Origin: Bacteroidetes bacterium UBA7674
GTDB lineage: Bacteria > Bacteroidota > Bacteroidia > Chitinophagales > Chitinophagaceae
DNA length: 64,000 nt
Reading direction: 5' to 3'
NCBI GenBank assembly: GCA_002483105.1
Contig: DLHG01000003.1
Coordinates: 7,967-71,966 of the forward strand
A program made the translations under genes and the position numbers. Below are positions 42,465 to 51,666 of the stretch, in pieces; the stretch's first letter is position 1; each line of letters opens with the position of its first letter. The notes beneath the pieces were generated by a model that searched no databases, had not been told where the DNA came from, and saw nothing but the letters and a program-made list of their open reading frames with translations.

Positions 42465-42854
42465 CTATTTCTTAGTCGATTGTAACGGAACGCCACCGGA
42501 ATAATCCCTGCTGGCATCCACGGAAGGTTCGCTTTGCTTTACCTCCAGTTTCACATCTATCTTTGTGTCCTGCCATTGTTTTACAGGAACATCGTTCACC
42601 CATGAATGTTTGTACTCGCCATAGATCACTTGCACCTTGTAGGTACCGACGTACATACGATTGGTGAGATATTTTCCATTGGCATCTGTGTACGCGGAGC
42701 CAATTATTTCATTGCCACTATAGACAAAGACATCAGCGTGATCTACCGGCCTACCGACCTCATCGGTTATCTTTCCACTGATGGTGCCTTTGGGCACTTG
42801 TGCGAAGGCAACAGTACTGAATAGAAGACAGAAAACTAATAATAAGCGATTCAT
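42465..42854 (-). CDS. secreted carboxypeptidase-regulatory-like domain protein
   Basis: The 129-residue protein begins MNRLLLVFCLLFSTVAFAQ (signal peptide). A single beta-sandwich domain of the CarboxypepD_reg type follows: ISGKITDEVGRPVDHADVFVY, then YTDANGKYLT and GTYKVQVIYGEYK. This domain is common at the front of TonB-dependent receptors; here it stands alone. The frame is open to 42989, but this extension contains a repetitive intergenic sequence. The end has an unusual Ser-rich tail. Function unknown. Confidence 0.8.
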   Translation of the reverse strand: MNRLLLVFCLLFSTVAFAQVPKGTISGKITDEVGRPVDHADVFVYSGNEIIGSAYTDANGKYLTNRMYVGTYKVQVIYGEYKHSWVNDVPVKQWQDTKIDVKLEVKQSEPSVDASRDYSGGVPLQSTKK

Positions 42855-42963
42855 AACCTCTGCATTTAGTATTAATATACTACTAAATTCTATGCCAAAG
42901 AAACCGCCGCTCATTCCCGGGCATCTTAAACGGCTATATCTAGCGAAAAAAAGATAACATATT

Positions 42964-42987
42964 CCCCCCTTTAGGGGGTTAGGGGGC
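42964..42987. repeat. intergenic palindromic element, copy 1
   Basis: It contains CCCCCCTTTAGGGGGTTAGG, a C-run, TTTA and G-run palindrome followed by a second G-run. A second copy is at 45723-45742. Confidence 0.55.
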
Positions 42988-43024
42988 AATTTTTAAAATA
43001 GGGAAATAGATATTCTCGTTTTCA

Positions 43025-43051
43025 TTGGGAAGTATTATTAGTGTAAATTTG
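43025..43051 (+). promoter_or_regulatory. promoter of korB, nearly leaderless
   Basis: TTG (43025-43027), 16 bp, TAAATTTG (43044-43051), with the ATG at 43061 about 9 bp later. It argues against the upstream TTG start at 43025. Confidence 0.55.
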
Positions 43052-43060
43052 CATTCAATT

Positions 43061-44092
43061 ATGAGTGAGGTTACTACGCCGCCGGTATTGACGGCCAAGG
43101 ATTTTGCAACAGACCAGGAAGTTCGCTGGTGCCCCGGTTGCGGCGACTATTCGATATTAAAGCAGGTACAGACGATACTTCCCCAGATAGGTATTGCCCG
43201 CGAGAACATTGTGATCATTTCGGGCATCGGGTGCAGTTCGCGCTTTCCCTACTATATGAATACCTATGGCATGCACTCCATTCACGGACGCGCTACTGCC
43301 ATAGCATCGGGACTGAAGGCTACGCGCCCGGAACTGAGCATATGGATAGTGACAGGTGACGGTGATGGTTTGAGTATTGGCGGTAACCATACTATACATC
43401 TGCTGCGCAGGAACTTTAATGTAAACATACTCCTGTTCAACAACCAGATATACGGCCTTACTAAAGGTCAATACTCCCCTACTTCAGAAGAAAATAAGGT
43501 AACAAAGTCAACACCGGCCGGTAGCCTGGACCATCCGTTCAATCCGCTGGCGCTGGCGCTTGGTGCAGACGCATCTTTCATCGCCCGCAGCATGGACCGT
43601 GACCCAAAGCACCTGCAACAAATGTTGCTTCGTGCTAACGGACACATAGGTGCATCTATGCTGGAGATATACCAGAACTGCAACATCTTCAACGATGGCG
43701 CATTCGAGATATTTACAGAGAAATCAACCAAGTCCGAAGAGGCGCTGTTCCTGGAGCAAGGTAAACCGCTGATATTTGGTGCAGATAAAAACAAAGGCAT
43801 CAGGCTGGATGGTTACAAGCCGGTAGTGGTGAACCTGGGCGAAGGAATGAATGCCGACGACCTGTGGATACACGACGAAACAGACTTCTTTAAAGCACAG
43901 ATACTCACCCGCCTCTTCGACGACCCGGCCAAGGAGGGGCACTTTCCTCGTCCGTTCGGCGTATTCTATGCAGCAGACAGGGCTACCTATGAGAACAGCA
44001 TGGAACTGCAGATAGAAGAGATAATAGCAAGGAAAGGCCCGGGTAACCTGGATAATCTTTTGCAGGGCAAAGAAACCTGGGTGATTGAATAA
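43061..44092 (+). CDS. korB: 2-oxoacid:ferredoxin oxidoreductase, beta subunit
   Basis: The 343-residue protein is the thiamine-diphosphate-binding subunit that oxidatively decarboxylates 2-oxoglutarate or a related acid, passing electrons to ferredoxin. Motifs: RWCPGCGDYSIL, GIGCSSRFPYYMNTYGMHSIHGRA-type segment (seen in part), GDGDGLSIGGNHTIHLLRRN and NNQIYGLTKGQYSPTS. The alpha subunit gene (korA), usually adjacent, is not on either side here. The start is set by the promoter. Terminated by a long hairpin. Confidence 0.93.
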   Translation: MSEVTTPPVLTAKDFATDQEVRWCPGCGDYSILKQVQTILPQIGIARENIVIISGIGCSSRFPYYMNTYGMHSIHGRATAIASGLKATRPELSIWIVTGDGDGLSIGGNHTIHLLRRNFNVNILLFNNQIYGLTKGQYSPTSEENKVTKSTPAGSLDHPFNPLALALGADASFIARSMDRDPKHLQQMLLRANGHIGASMLEIYQNCNIFNDGAFEIFTEKSTKSEEALFLEQGKPLIFGADKNKGIRLDGYKPVVVNLGEGMNADDLWIHDETDFFKAQILTRLFDDPAKEGHFPRPFGVFYAADRATYENSMELQIEEIIARKGPGNLDNLLQGKETWVIE

Positions 44093-44118
44093 AGACTCAA
44101 TAGGGAATTGATATTTTG

Positions 44119-44170
44119 AACGTTAAGAAATATGAACGCAACAATAGTTCATGTTTCTTAGCGTTTTTCT
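44119..44170 (+). terminator. long-stem terminator of korB
   Basis: An about 18-bp stem (44120-44137 with 44146-44163, two G-U pairs) is followed by a T-rich run. Confidence 0.8.
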
Positions 44171-44204
44171 TTGCTGCGATTGTAGCATTTGATTATTACT
44201 TTTG
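44170..44204 (+). promoter_or_regulatory. promoter of the flippase gene, nearly leaderless
   Basis: TTTG (44170-44173), 23 bp, TACTTTTG (44197-44204), 8 bp before the ATG at 44213. It directly follows the korB terminator. Confidence 0.55.
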
Positions 44205-44212
44205 AATTACCA

Positions 44213-45712
44213 ATGAGCAATATTAAAAAACTGGCGGGACAAACAATGTGGTATGGCGTGAGCTCTATCCTTGCCCGTTTTTTAAACTACCTGCTTACCC
44301 CCTACCTTACGCGCCAGCTTTCAACGGCAGCATATGGAGAGATGGGATTGATATACGCGGCCATTCCGTTCATCACCAACGTATTCAGTTATGGAATGGA
44401 GACGACCTACTTCCGATATACCAATAAGGAAGAGGATGACCAGAACGTATATAACACAACAGCCCTCTCGCTGATTACAAGTACACTTTTATTGTCGGCG
44501 CTCTTGTTGTTGTTCCAGCAACCGTTAGCATCATTATTAAGAGTAGAGGAACACCCCGAGTTTATCAGGTGGTCTGCCTATATCATTGCGTTAGATACTC
44601 TGGCACTCATGCCATTCTCTAAGCTGCGTAATGATAACAGGCCGAAGAAATTTGCCCTTATAAAATTCGCCAATATCTTGGTGAATATCGGCATGACGAT
44701 TTTCTTTTATTCTGTGTTACCAGCTATCGCGAAGAGTTCTCCCGATAGTTTTTTAGCATCGTGGTATGACCCGCAACTGGGTGTTGGATATGTGCTGCTC
44801 GCTAACCTGATAGCATCAGGAGTAACGCTATTACTTTTAATTCCTGAGATACTTTCCATACAGATAAAGTGGGACAAGAAGCTGTGGCGTGAAATGATCA
44901 TCTATTCATTGCCTATAATGATAGCGAGCTTTGGCGGTATCATCAACGAAACATTCGACCGCATTATGCTGAGCTGGTGGTCGCCTGCTGCAACGGAGCT
45001 AGCGAAGAAAGAAGAAGTAGGTATATACAATGCCTGCTATAAACTATCCATACTGATAACACTTTTTGTTCAGGCATTCAGGATGGGCGCCGAGCCGTTC
45101 TTCTTTAAGCAAGCGAAGGGCGAAGATGCGCAAAAGACCTATGCACGCGTAATGGATTATTTCGTGATCACCATATGCACCATGTTCCTCGTCGTTACAT
45201 TGTATATCGACATCTGGAAACACTTTATACAGAACCAGAGAATGTGGGTGGGCCTGAAAATAGTACCGATACTGCTGATAGCGAATATGTGCCTGGGTGT
45301 TTATTACAATCTTTCCATCTGGTACAAGCTGTCTCACAAAACAAATGCAGGAGCAACCATTACTTTCGTCGGTGCGGCTGTTACGCTGGTGATCAACTTC
45401 TTTTTCATTCCATACTACGGATATATGGCTTGTGCTGTGGCGACGCTTGCCTGCTATGGCAGCATGATGATCATCTCTTATTTCTGGGGACAGAAGGTAT
45501 ATCCGGTTCCATATAAGGTGAGTAAGATAGCCGCATTCTTTCTCATGATGCTCGGCTGCTATTTCATCTACATCATCTTCTGTAATTATGTGGAAATAGT
45601 TTGGGCACGCTATGTAGTGGCAACGATATTGTTAGCTGCATATGTATTGTTCATCCTGAAGAAAGAAGGAAAGGAATTGAAGAAGCTGCCTGTAATTGGT
45701 AAATACTTCTAG
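44213..45712 (+). CDS. polysaccharide flippase (Wzx/MATE-like)
   Basis: The 499-residue inner-membrane protein has about 12-14 hydrophobic segments, with the family's N-terminal signature TMWYGVSSILARFLNYLLTP and AAYGEMGLIYA. It probably flips lipid-linked sugars for a surface polysaccharide. No glycosyltransferase genes lie next to it, so it is not in a classic cluster. An upstream TTG at 44189 is possible but the promoter at 44197-44204 excludes it. Confidence 0.9.
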   Translation: MSNIKKLAGQTMWYGVSSILARFLNYLLTPYLTRQLSTAAYGEMGLIYAAIPFITNVFSYGMETTYFRYTNKEEDDQNVYNTTALSLITSTLLLSALLLLFQQPLASLLRVEEHPEFIRWSAYIIALDTLALMPFSKLRNDNRPKKFALIKFANILVNIGMTIFFYSVLPAIAKSSPDSFLASWYDPQLGVGYVLLANLIASGVTLLLLIPEILSIQIKWDKKLWREMIIYSLPIMIASFGGIINETFDRIMLSWWSPAATELAKKEEVGIYNACYKLSILITLFVQAFRMGAEPFFFKQAKGEDAQKTYARVMDYFVITICTMFLVVTLYIDIWKHFIQNQRMWVGLKIVPILLIANMCLGVYYNLSIWYKLSHKTNAGATITFVGAAVTLVINFFFIPYYGYMACAVATLACYGSMMIISYFWGQKVYPVPYKVSKIAAFFLMMLGCYFIYIIFCNYVEIVWARYVVATILLAAYVLFILKKEGKELKKLPVIGKYF

Positions 45713-45722
45713 AAACATTAAG

Positions 45723-45742
45723 CCCCTTTAGGGGTTGGGGGT
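45723..45742. repeat. intergenic palindromic element, copy 2
   Basis: CCCCTTTAGGGGTTGGGGGT, similar to 42964-42987. It is located just after a plus gene and at the end of a minus gene. Confidence 0.55.
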
Positions 45743-46606
45743 TTACGCCAACAACTCACAAGGCTTGATGCCGGTTGCTTTCTTAAATGCAGTACTGAAA
45801 TGGGAGATGCTGCTATAGCCCAAAGAGTTGGCTACCTCCGAAACTGTTTGTCCTTGTTGTTGCAGTAATACTCTTGCCTTAGATATACGTAACTCCTGCT
45901 GGAAGTCGTGAATGGTCTTACCGACCAGAGCTTTAAATCCTTTTTTCAAGTAACACTCATTCATAGCTACCATACGGGAAAGCTCCTTGATGGTATACGA
46001 CTGGTCGATATTCTGCTCAATGATCCGGCGGGCTTCAAATACCTTTTCGCGTTCACTGTCGTAAGTAAGGAAACGACAGGCAGGAACCGGACAGACGGTA
46101 AACGGAACTGTAATGTTTTCGATAGCCCTGCGCAGCAAATGAATAGCCAGCTCTGTACAATGAAGCGCTTCTGTGAACGGCGTCATTCCTGCCGCACTCT
46201 TCAGTTGTTCGAGCAACAAAATAGTTTGTGTACAAATACTGAACTGTTGCTCGGTAGTTTGGTCGAAACGGAAAGGCGGATTGGCAATGAGTGTTTCCGG
46301 AGGATATTGGTCGAAGAACGAAGGCATGAACTGCAGCCAACAGACATCAGCGCCAAAAGGTTGTTTTTCCGAAGGTTGAATGTATGCTACTTGCAGGCAA
46401 TATTGGTTGTCTTCGATAGGAAACAGCAATAAACGAGCATGCTCTTCAGGGAGTTGGTTCTCAGAAAAATTGACCTGTAACCACTCTGCCTTAACCGAGC
46501 GGCTGACCTCCAGGATCTCACGACCCAATACCTGGACATTTTGCCCAAGTATCCGTTCCAATGGAAACGGAGCTCCGGAACTTATTTTTTCTATGGTCTG
46601 CTGCAC
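45743..46606 (-). CDS. AraC-family transcriptional regulator
   Basis: The C-terminal 100 residues are an AraC DNA-binding domain: YTIKELSRMVAMNECYLKKG, FKALVGKTIHDFQQELR, then GQTVSEVANSLGYSSISHF and FSTAFKKATGIKP. The N-terminal 180 residues have no recognised ligand-binding family. I chose the GTG at 46606 rather than the ATG at 46642, because a TATCTTTG element (46620-46613) lies between them and would place transcription start at about the GTG. Neighbours give no clear target. Confidence 0.85.
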   Translation of the reverse strand: MQQTIEKISSGAPFPLERILGQNVQVLGREILEVSRSVKAEWLQVNFSENQLPEEHARLLLFPIEDNQYCLQVAYIQPSEKQPFGADVCWLQFMPSFFDQYPPETLIANPPFRFDQTTEQQFSICTQTILLLEQLKSAAGMTPFTEALHCTELAIHLLRRAIENITVPFTVCPVPACRFLTYDSEREKVFEARRIIEQNIDQSYTIKELSRMVAMNECYLKKGFKALVGKTIHDFQQELRISKARVLLQQQGQTVSEVANSLGYSSISHFSTAFKKATGIKPCELLA

Positions 46607-46612
46607 GAGGAG

Positions 46613-46620
46613 CAAAGATA
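46613..46620 (-). promoter_or_regulatory. promoter -7 element, AraC-family gene, leaderless
   Basis: TATCTTTG on the minus strand, then 6 nt and GTGCAG. The same arrangement precedes the reductase gene at 52304. Confidence 0.55.
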
Positions 46621-46707
46621 AGGTGAATGTGCATACACACATTCATATAAATGAAAGGGACATTATTATGACACTATAACCCTGATTGATAACAGAAGGG
46701 TAATATA

Positions 46708-46739
46708 AAGCCGTCCCGAGCAATAGGTTGGGACGGCTT
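46708..46739. terminator. terminator between the lipoprotein gene and the AraC gene region
   Basis: Arms AAGCCGTCCC (46708-46717) and GGGACGGCTT (46730-46739), a perfect 10-bp stem. It follows the lipoprotein gene (minus). Confidence 0.65.
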
Positions 46740-46759
46740 TGTATGACAGGCAGCGCCTG

Positions 46760-47467
46760 TTATTGAATATCAACGGACTGTTGTTCGAAAAGAGACCGCC
46801 TTAGCTTCAGGCTGATGCCGTTCGCTTCAGCAGGGGTTTCGCTTATTGCCTCGATCAATATAACACAATTGTCGCCAGGCTCGGTAGATAAGGTGCTGAG
46901 CTCGGCTGCGCTAAAATTGATGTTGGCATCTGTGAATGTTTTTGTCGCACGCACCATGTTCTTATCCTGGATCGTCACGTCAAACTTCTGCGCGATAAAT
47001 GAGGTTGGCGTGGTCGCGGTAAAAGAAAGGCCATTGGCTTTCACAACGGTAGCCGGCAGTGCTATTCTGAAATCGGCCATAGAACCCATATCATAAGTAA
47101 AGGCCGGAAGGTCTTCTGAGCCCGGAACGTTGAAATTACCTCCGCCATTCCAGAAGTCGGCTGTGGTGTCATTGATAAAATAATAGTATTCACCTACAAC
47201 ATCGTTACCGATCATTTGCTTTCCGTTGAAAGCCGGAGATCCGGCGTCCAGCGTCTGACCGGCACCGTTTGTAAAGGAGCAACCGGCAGCGTTGATAGTG
47301 CTCTCTGTAGTGTCGCCATCAAGAACCCAGCGTACGTGGCTTATCCTTGTATTAAGTACGCCCTTCTTTTCAAGAGAGAGGTTGTCATCGGTATTATCAC
47401 AGGCAGAAAAACTAAGGGTTGCCACACAGGCAAAGGCAATTACACCGAGATTTAGTAGCTTTTTCAT
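46760..47467 (-). CDS. lipoprotein of unknown function
   Basis: The 235-residue protein begins MKKLLNLGVIAFACVATLSF with the lipobox SFSAC. The remainder is predicted beta-rich (VRWVLDGDTTESTINAAGCS, GEYYYFINDTTADFW). I recognise no family. It has its own terminator. A surface or periplasmic role is inferred only from the lipobox. Confidence 0.78.
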   Translation of the reverse strand: MKKLLNLGVIAFACVATLSFSACDNTDDNLSLEKKGVLNTRISHVRWVLDGDTTESTINAAGCSFTNGAGQTLDAGSPAFNGKQMIGNDVVGEYYYFINDTTADFWNGGGNFNVPGSEDLPAFTYDMGSMADFRIALPATVVKANGLSFTATTPTSFIAQKFDVTIQDKNMVRATKTFTDANINFSAAELSTLSTEPGDNCVILIEAISETPAEANGISLKLRRSLFEQQSVDIQ

Positions 47468-47542
47468 AAGGTTTTTTAGAAAAGAGTGATTTATTGGTAA
47501 AAACGGTTAGCCCGCAAGGAATATGGCAGCAAATTATAAGCC

Positions 47543-47579
47543 AAAAAAAGAAGCCGCTCCCCAATAGTGAGGAACGGCC
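47543..47579 (-). terminator. terminator of the beta-propeller T9SS gene
   Basis: On the minus strand GGCCGTTCCTC pairs with GGGAGCGGC (one G-U pair), followed by TTCTTTTTTT. Confidence 0.75.
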
Positions 47580-47603
47580 GGTTTTACTATTTGCAATTAT
47601 GGA

Positions 47604-49439
47604 TTATTGCTTACTCACCTTATATACTTGTTTGCCTTCGGCATTCTGAACGGTAAGGAAGTAAATACCATTTGGTAATGTTTCCAGGTTAAGGCTATTG
47701 GTTGCATTTACGGTTTTGTGCTTATATACGATCCTTCCAACGTTATCTGAAACCAGGAACTCCCATTCTGCAAGGTTTCCTTTGCCGGCATTCACGTTTA
47801 CATTCAGGGTATTGTTGAACGGAACCGGATAAACGGTTACTAACTTTGCGATAGCGAGGTTCTGAACGCCTGTTACGGTAACGAACACAGAATCCGACAT
47901 CGCGCTGCAATCGCCTATCGTCACAACGGTATAGTACCAGCCGTCAGTAGTAACAGTGTATGTATCATTGGTTTCACCCGCTATAGGAGCGCCACTAGTG
48001 TACCATTGATTACCATTGGCCGCACTTGAAGTAAGTGTGTTCACATTTTGTGTAACGGTAGGTACAGGTACAGTAGCAGAATTGATAGTATGTGCCGTAC
48101 AGTTATTACTGATGATGCAACCGCCGGTACCACTTACATAGTAGGTAGTAGTATCGCCGGGATAAACAGTAATAGTATTGCCTGTACCTTCGGCAGTACC
48201 ACCACATGAGCCGCTGAACCACGCCCAGTCGGTAGCATCATTGAGATTGCCTGTTACTGTGAGTGTGATAGTATCACCGCTGCATATTGTCGTATCAGTA
48301 GAAGAAACAGCAACGCCATCCGGTGCTTCACAAACTGTATATGTCATTACGCTGGCAAAACCGCCATTTGCGCCGTCGTAGAAAGCTACATATGGATTGC
48401 CATTATTGTCTAATGCCAGTGATGTATGCGCCATCTGGTTGCCGGTAATATTTGCAGAACCAACGAGTACCCAACTGGTTCCGTCGAACTTCATTACAGA
48501 ACCGCCATTGCCGGTCATGCCATCCATGTAGGCCATGTAAGGCACATCGTTGCCGTCGATAGCCAAAGAAGTGAATTGAGCTACACTTGGATTTGTAAAC
48601 CCGGGAGCGCCGACATTTGACCAAGCAGTACCATCATATTTTACAACACTCGCTTCAGGAGGGCCCATAAAAGCATTCCAGTATGCCACATAAGGGTCAT
48701 CATTGGAATCGAAAGCCAATGATACCTGGCTGGGGCTGCCGCCCATTTGCGCCAGGTATGGGGTGCCTACAGCAACCCATGTAGTGCCATCCCATTTTGA
48801 TATTCCTACTTGCGTGCCTGTACTGTAAGCTACATGTAGCACACCGCTGTTGTCAAAAGCCGTTGAGGACCAGGAAGCGCTGCCGGCTATAATGCCCGGG
48901 CCCATGTTTACCCAGGCTGTGCCATCATACATTTTGGTAACAATAGTACCCATACCCCCATCTGTACAGATAAAGTAGGGAGTGCCGTCGCTGCCAACCT
49001 CAATGTTAGAGTTCTGGCAATTGCCGGTTGTGAGGTTGGCTCCGATGCTTGTCCACGATGTTCCGTCATACATCATTACTGCTCCACGGGAAAGGTTGGC
49101 GCCATCCGCATAAGAGAAATAGAGCGTATCACCGTTACCGAAAGCGAAAGAACTGTGATGTGCAAGCGGCGAGGTAAAGTCATCGTCACCGACGGACACC
49201 CAGTTGGTGCCGTCATACTTCATTACATTACCGCCGCCCGTTACTACGTCATCATCGTTGAACGAGACGAACAGTGTGCCGCCGGGTGATACCCGTAACT
49301 TTTGCCAGTTGGCAATGCCGCCGGTTGAGAAGCCCGGAGCCCCGACATATGCCCATTGGGCATATGCGGAGACGGAGCATAGTGATAGGGACAGGAGCAT
49401 GAGTCCTGCTGCTCTGGAAAAAATAGATTTCATTCGCAT
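47604..49439 (-). CDS. secreted beta-propeller-like protein with Ig-like module and T9SS type A sorting domain
   Basis: The signal peptide of the 611-residue protein ends near SAYAQ. It then has about seven repeats of roughly 45 residues with MKYDGTNWVSVG, FDGTSWVLVG and LAxDxNxxPYVAY, which suggest a WD-like or propeller fold. Around residue 400 an Ig-like region starts (DTTICSGDTITLTVTG). The C-terminus is a T9SS type A sorting domain (LVTVYPVPFNNTLNVNVN, LPNGIYFLTVQ). The frame opens at a TTG at 49550, but the ATG at 49439 (or 49433) begins the signal peptide. Function unknown. Confidence 0.88.
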   Translation of the reverse strand: MRMKSIFSRAAGLMLLSLSLCSVSAYAQWAYVGAPGFSTGGIANWQKLRVSPGGTLFVSFNDDDVVTGGGNVMKYDGTNWVSVGDDDFTSPLAHHSSFAFGNGDTLYFSYADGANLSRGAVMMYDGTSWTSIGANLTTGNCQNSNIEVGSDGTPYFICTDGGMGTIVTKMYDGTAWVNMGPGIIAGSASWSSTAFDNSGVLHVAYSTGTQVGISKWDGTTWVAVGTPYLAQMGGSPSQVSLAFDSNDDPYVAYWNAFMGPPEASVVKYDGTAWSNVGAPGFTNPSVAQFTSLAIDGNDVPYMAYMDGMTGNGGSVMKFDGTSWVLVGSANITGNQMAHTSLALDNNGNPYVAFYDGANGGFASVMTYTVCEAPDGVAVSSTDTTICSGDTITLTVTGNLNDATDWAWFSGSCGGTAEGTGNTITVYPGDTTTYYVSGTGGCIISNNCTAHTINSATVPVPTVTQNVNTLTSSAANGNQWYTSGAPIAGETNDTYTVTTDGWYYTVVTIGDCSAMSDSVFVTVTGVQNLAIAKLVTVYPVPFNNTLNVNVNAGKGNLAEWEFLVSDNVGRIVYKHKTVNATNSLNLETLPNGIYFLTVQNAEGKQVYKVSKQ

Positions 49440-49671
49440 GATAAAAAATGTTTTAATTAAGAAATGGATCGTAAGGAGTAATAATTCTGAGGGCTGTATA
49501 TATAGGTAGTGAAACCACTTAATAAGTCTATTCAAATGTACCAATAGCAAGGCTCCCGCTCTTTTCGGAATACACGGATATTATAAAATTAGATGCAACA
49601 TTCCGACGGAATAACTTACTATTAATGAACGAATTCCGTCTATAGTAATAGTTGTGAATAATCGGCCGGAA

Positions 49672-51666
49672 ATGCTGCAGAGAAACAGGATATTATTGTT
49701 GCTATTTATAGCCTTGCATTGTGATGGCGTATCTGCCCAAACAGATAAGGGCGTATATGCGGTATACGATACCACGACTATAAAAGAACAAATAGAAAGA
49801 GCTGTAGAGATTGAGGTCCGCAATACAGACAGCGCGATCGTTGCATTTCAAAGCAGCCTGAGAAACAGCCAGGATCTCCGATACGCGAACGGGGTTATCA
49901 ACAGTCTGAAGCATTTGGGGCTGCTCTACTCTAATAAGGGAATGTATGATAAATGCCTGGAGACATTTATCAACGCACGCGATATATGCCTGCGGAGCAA
50001 AGAATTAGCTACAGCGCTGCCGGTGGTGTATAATGGAATGGCCAACATCTACAAAATGAAAGGCGATTATGAAGCGGCGGCAAAACACTACTACCAGGCC
50101 TTGCAAATAGCTGAGAAGCTGAACATACAAACCTCCGGAAGCATATATAACAATATGGGTTCGGTACAAATGTTCCTGAAGCAATACGGCAAAGCATATT
50201 TTTACCTGGAAAAAGCGGAAGTACTCGCGAGAAAAAACAATAACTATGACTTGCTGGCGTCTATACTAACGAACCGTGGTGTTGTCTATAAGAGCGAAAA
50301 AAAATATCCCCAAAGCCTGATGGCGCTGGAAGAAGCACTGACCATTTCGCGGCAGCAAAAACTAAGTGATGCAGAGTATAATACCCTAACGAATATAGGG
50401 CAAGTGTACCTGTCACTCGAAGAACCAAAGAAAGCGCTTGAATACCTTGTAAAGACGCAGGAAGTGAAAGGGGATATCAATCCGTACTACCAGGCAGTAA
50501 CGTTGGAAACGATAGGGGTGGCGTACAACAGGCTTGGTGACAACGATGCGGCAGAAAGATATTTTACGCAAGCCCTGCAACTCTCCGACAAACTACAACT
50601 ACAAGAGAATCGGCAAAGCCTGAATGAAAAACTCGCCAACCTTTATGCTGCTAAGGGCTCTTTTGAAAAAGCATATAACTACCTGGCCACCGGAATGAAC
50701 CTCAAAGACAGCCTGCAGGCACAAAGCATTGACCAAACGATCAGCGGACTTGACATAAAATACAGAACTGCGGAAAGAGAGAAAGAACTAGCGCGCAACC
50801 AACTGAAAATAAATGAACAGCAGGATTACCTGAAGAAAAAGAACTTCTGGCTGGTGGTGATATCGGTAGGTGTTGTATTGTTGGGATTGCTGCTGATATT
50901 GTTGTTCCGATCTAACAGGCACAAACAAAGGCTGCAAAAGAAGCAGATACAAATACTGGAACAGCAGCAACAGATACTGAAAGGCGGTCAGCAAATAGGA
51001 CAGCTGAAAGCGATGATGCAGGGAGAGGAAAAAGAACGTACCCGCATAGCCCGGGAGTTGCACGATGGTATAGGCGGAATGCTTACTGCCATCAATATGA
51101 ATCTGAGTGCTTTGCAAAAGAAACACAGCCATATCCCCGAAGTAAAAGACCTGAATGAAATAATGGTGATGCTGCAGAGCACCGCGATAGAAGTGAGAAA
51201 GACAGCACACAACCTGATGCCCGACATCCTGCTGAAATATACTTTGCCCGAAGCCCTGCACATGTATTGTGAACACATAGACACAGACAATATGCTACAG
51301 ATAAACCTGCAGCTGTACGGACCATTGGAAGAGCTGGACAAATTCCTGGCCTTATCACTTTACAGGATCATACAAGAACTGGTGCAGAACATCATTAAGC
51401 ATTCGCAGGCGAGTATCTCTGAGATACAACTAAGGCAGGACGCAGATAAGTTGACGATAACGGTAGAAGACAATGGAATAGGTTTCAACAAGAGTAATAG
51501 CACCGATGGTGTGGGATTGCAGAACGTGCGTTCACGGATAGAAGCATTACATGGATTTGTGTCGATTGAGTCTGCGCCGCGAATGGGAACGACTGTCTAT
51601 ATAGAGCTGGATCTGGAGAAAATGAAAAGCCATACAGAATATGAAGATACGAATAGCTATAGCTGA
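49672..51666 (+). CDS. TPR-containing sensor histidine kinase (HisKA_3 type)
   Basis: A signal peptide (MLQRNRILLLLFIALHC) is followed by a periplasmic region with about seven TPR units (AKHYYQALQIAEKLN, YGKAYFYLEKAEVLARKNN), one membrane helix (FWLVVISVGVVLLGLLLILL), a coiled coil rich in Gln/Lys, and the kinase core. The phospho-acceptor is in RIARELHDGIGGML (His464), and the ATPase has ELVQNIIKHSQ and VEDNGIGF plus GVGLQNVRSRIE. It overlaps the next gene by 26 bp. A GTG at 49654 is an alternative start. The stimulus cannot be read. Confidence 0.92.
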   Translation: MLQRNRILLLLFIALHCDGVSAQTDKGVYAVYDTTTIKEQIERAVEIEVRNTDSAIVAFQSSLRNSQDLRYANGVINSLKHLGLLYSNKGMYDKCLETFINARDICLRSKELATALPVVYNGMANIYKMKGDYEAAAKHYYQALQIAEKLNIQTSGSIYNNMGSVQMFLKQYGKAYFYLEKAEVLARKNNNYDLLASILTNRGVVYKSEKKYPQSLMALEEALTISRQQKLSDAEYNTLTNIGQVYLSLEEPKKALEYLVKTQEVKGDINPYYQAVTLETIGVAYNRLGDNDAAERYFTQALQLSDKLQLQENRQSLNEKLANLYAAKGSFEKAYNYLATGMNLKDSLQAQSIDQTISGLDIKYRTAEREKELARNQLKINEQQDYLKKKNFWLVVISVGVVLLGLLLILLFRSNRHKQRLQKKQIQILEQQQQILKGGQQIGQLKAMMQGEEKERTRIARELHDGIGGMLTAINMNLSALQKKHSHIPEVKDLNEIMVMLQSTAIEVRKTAHNLMPDILLKYTLPEALHMYCEHIDTDNMLQINLQLYGPLEELDKFLALSLYRIIQELVQNIIKHSQASISEIQLRQDADKLTITVEDNGIGFNKSNSTDGVGLQNVRSRIEALHGFVSIESAPRMGTTVYIELDLEKMKSHTEYEDTNSYS

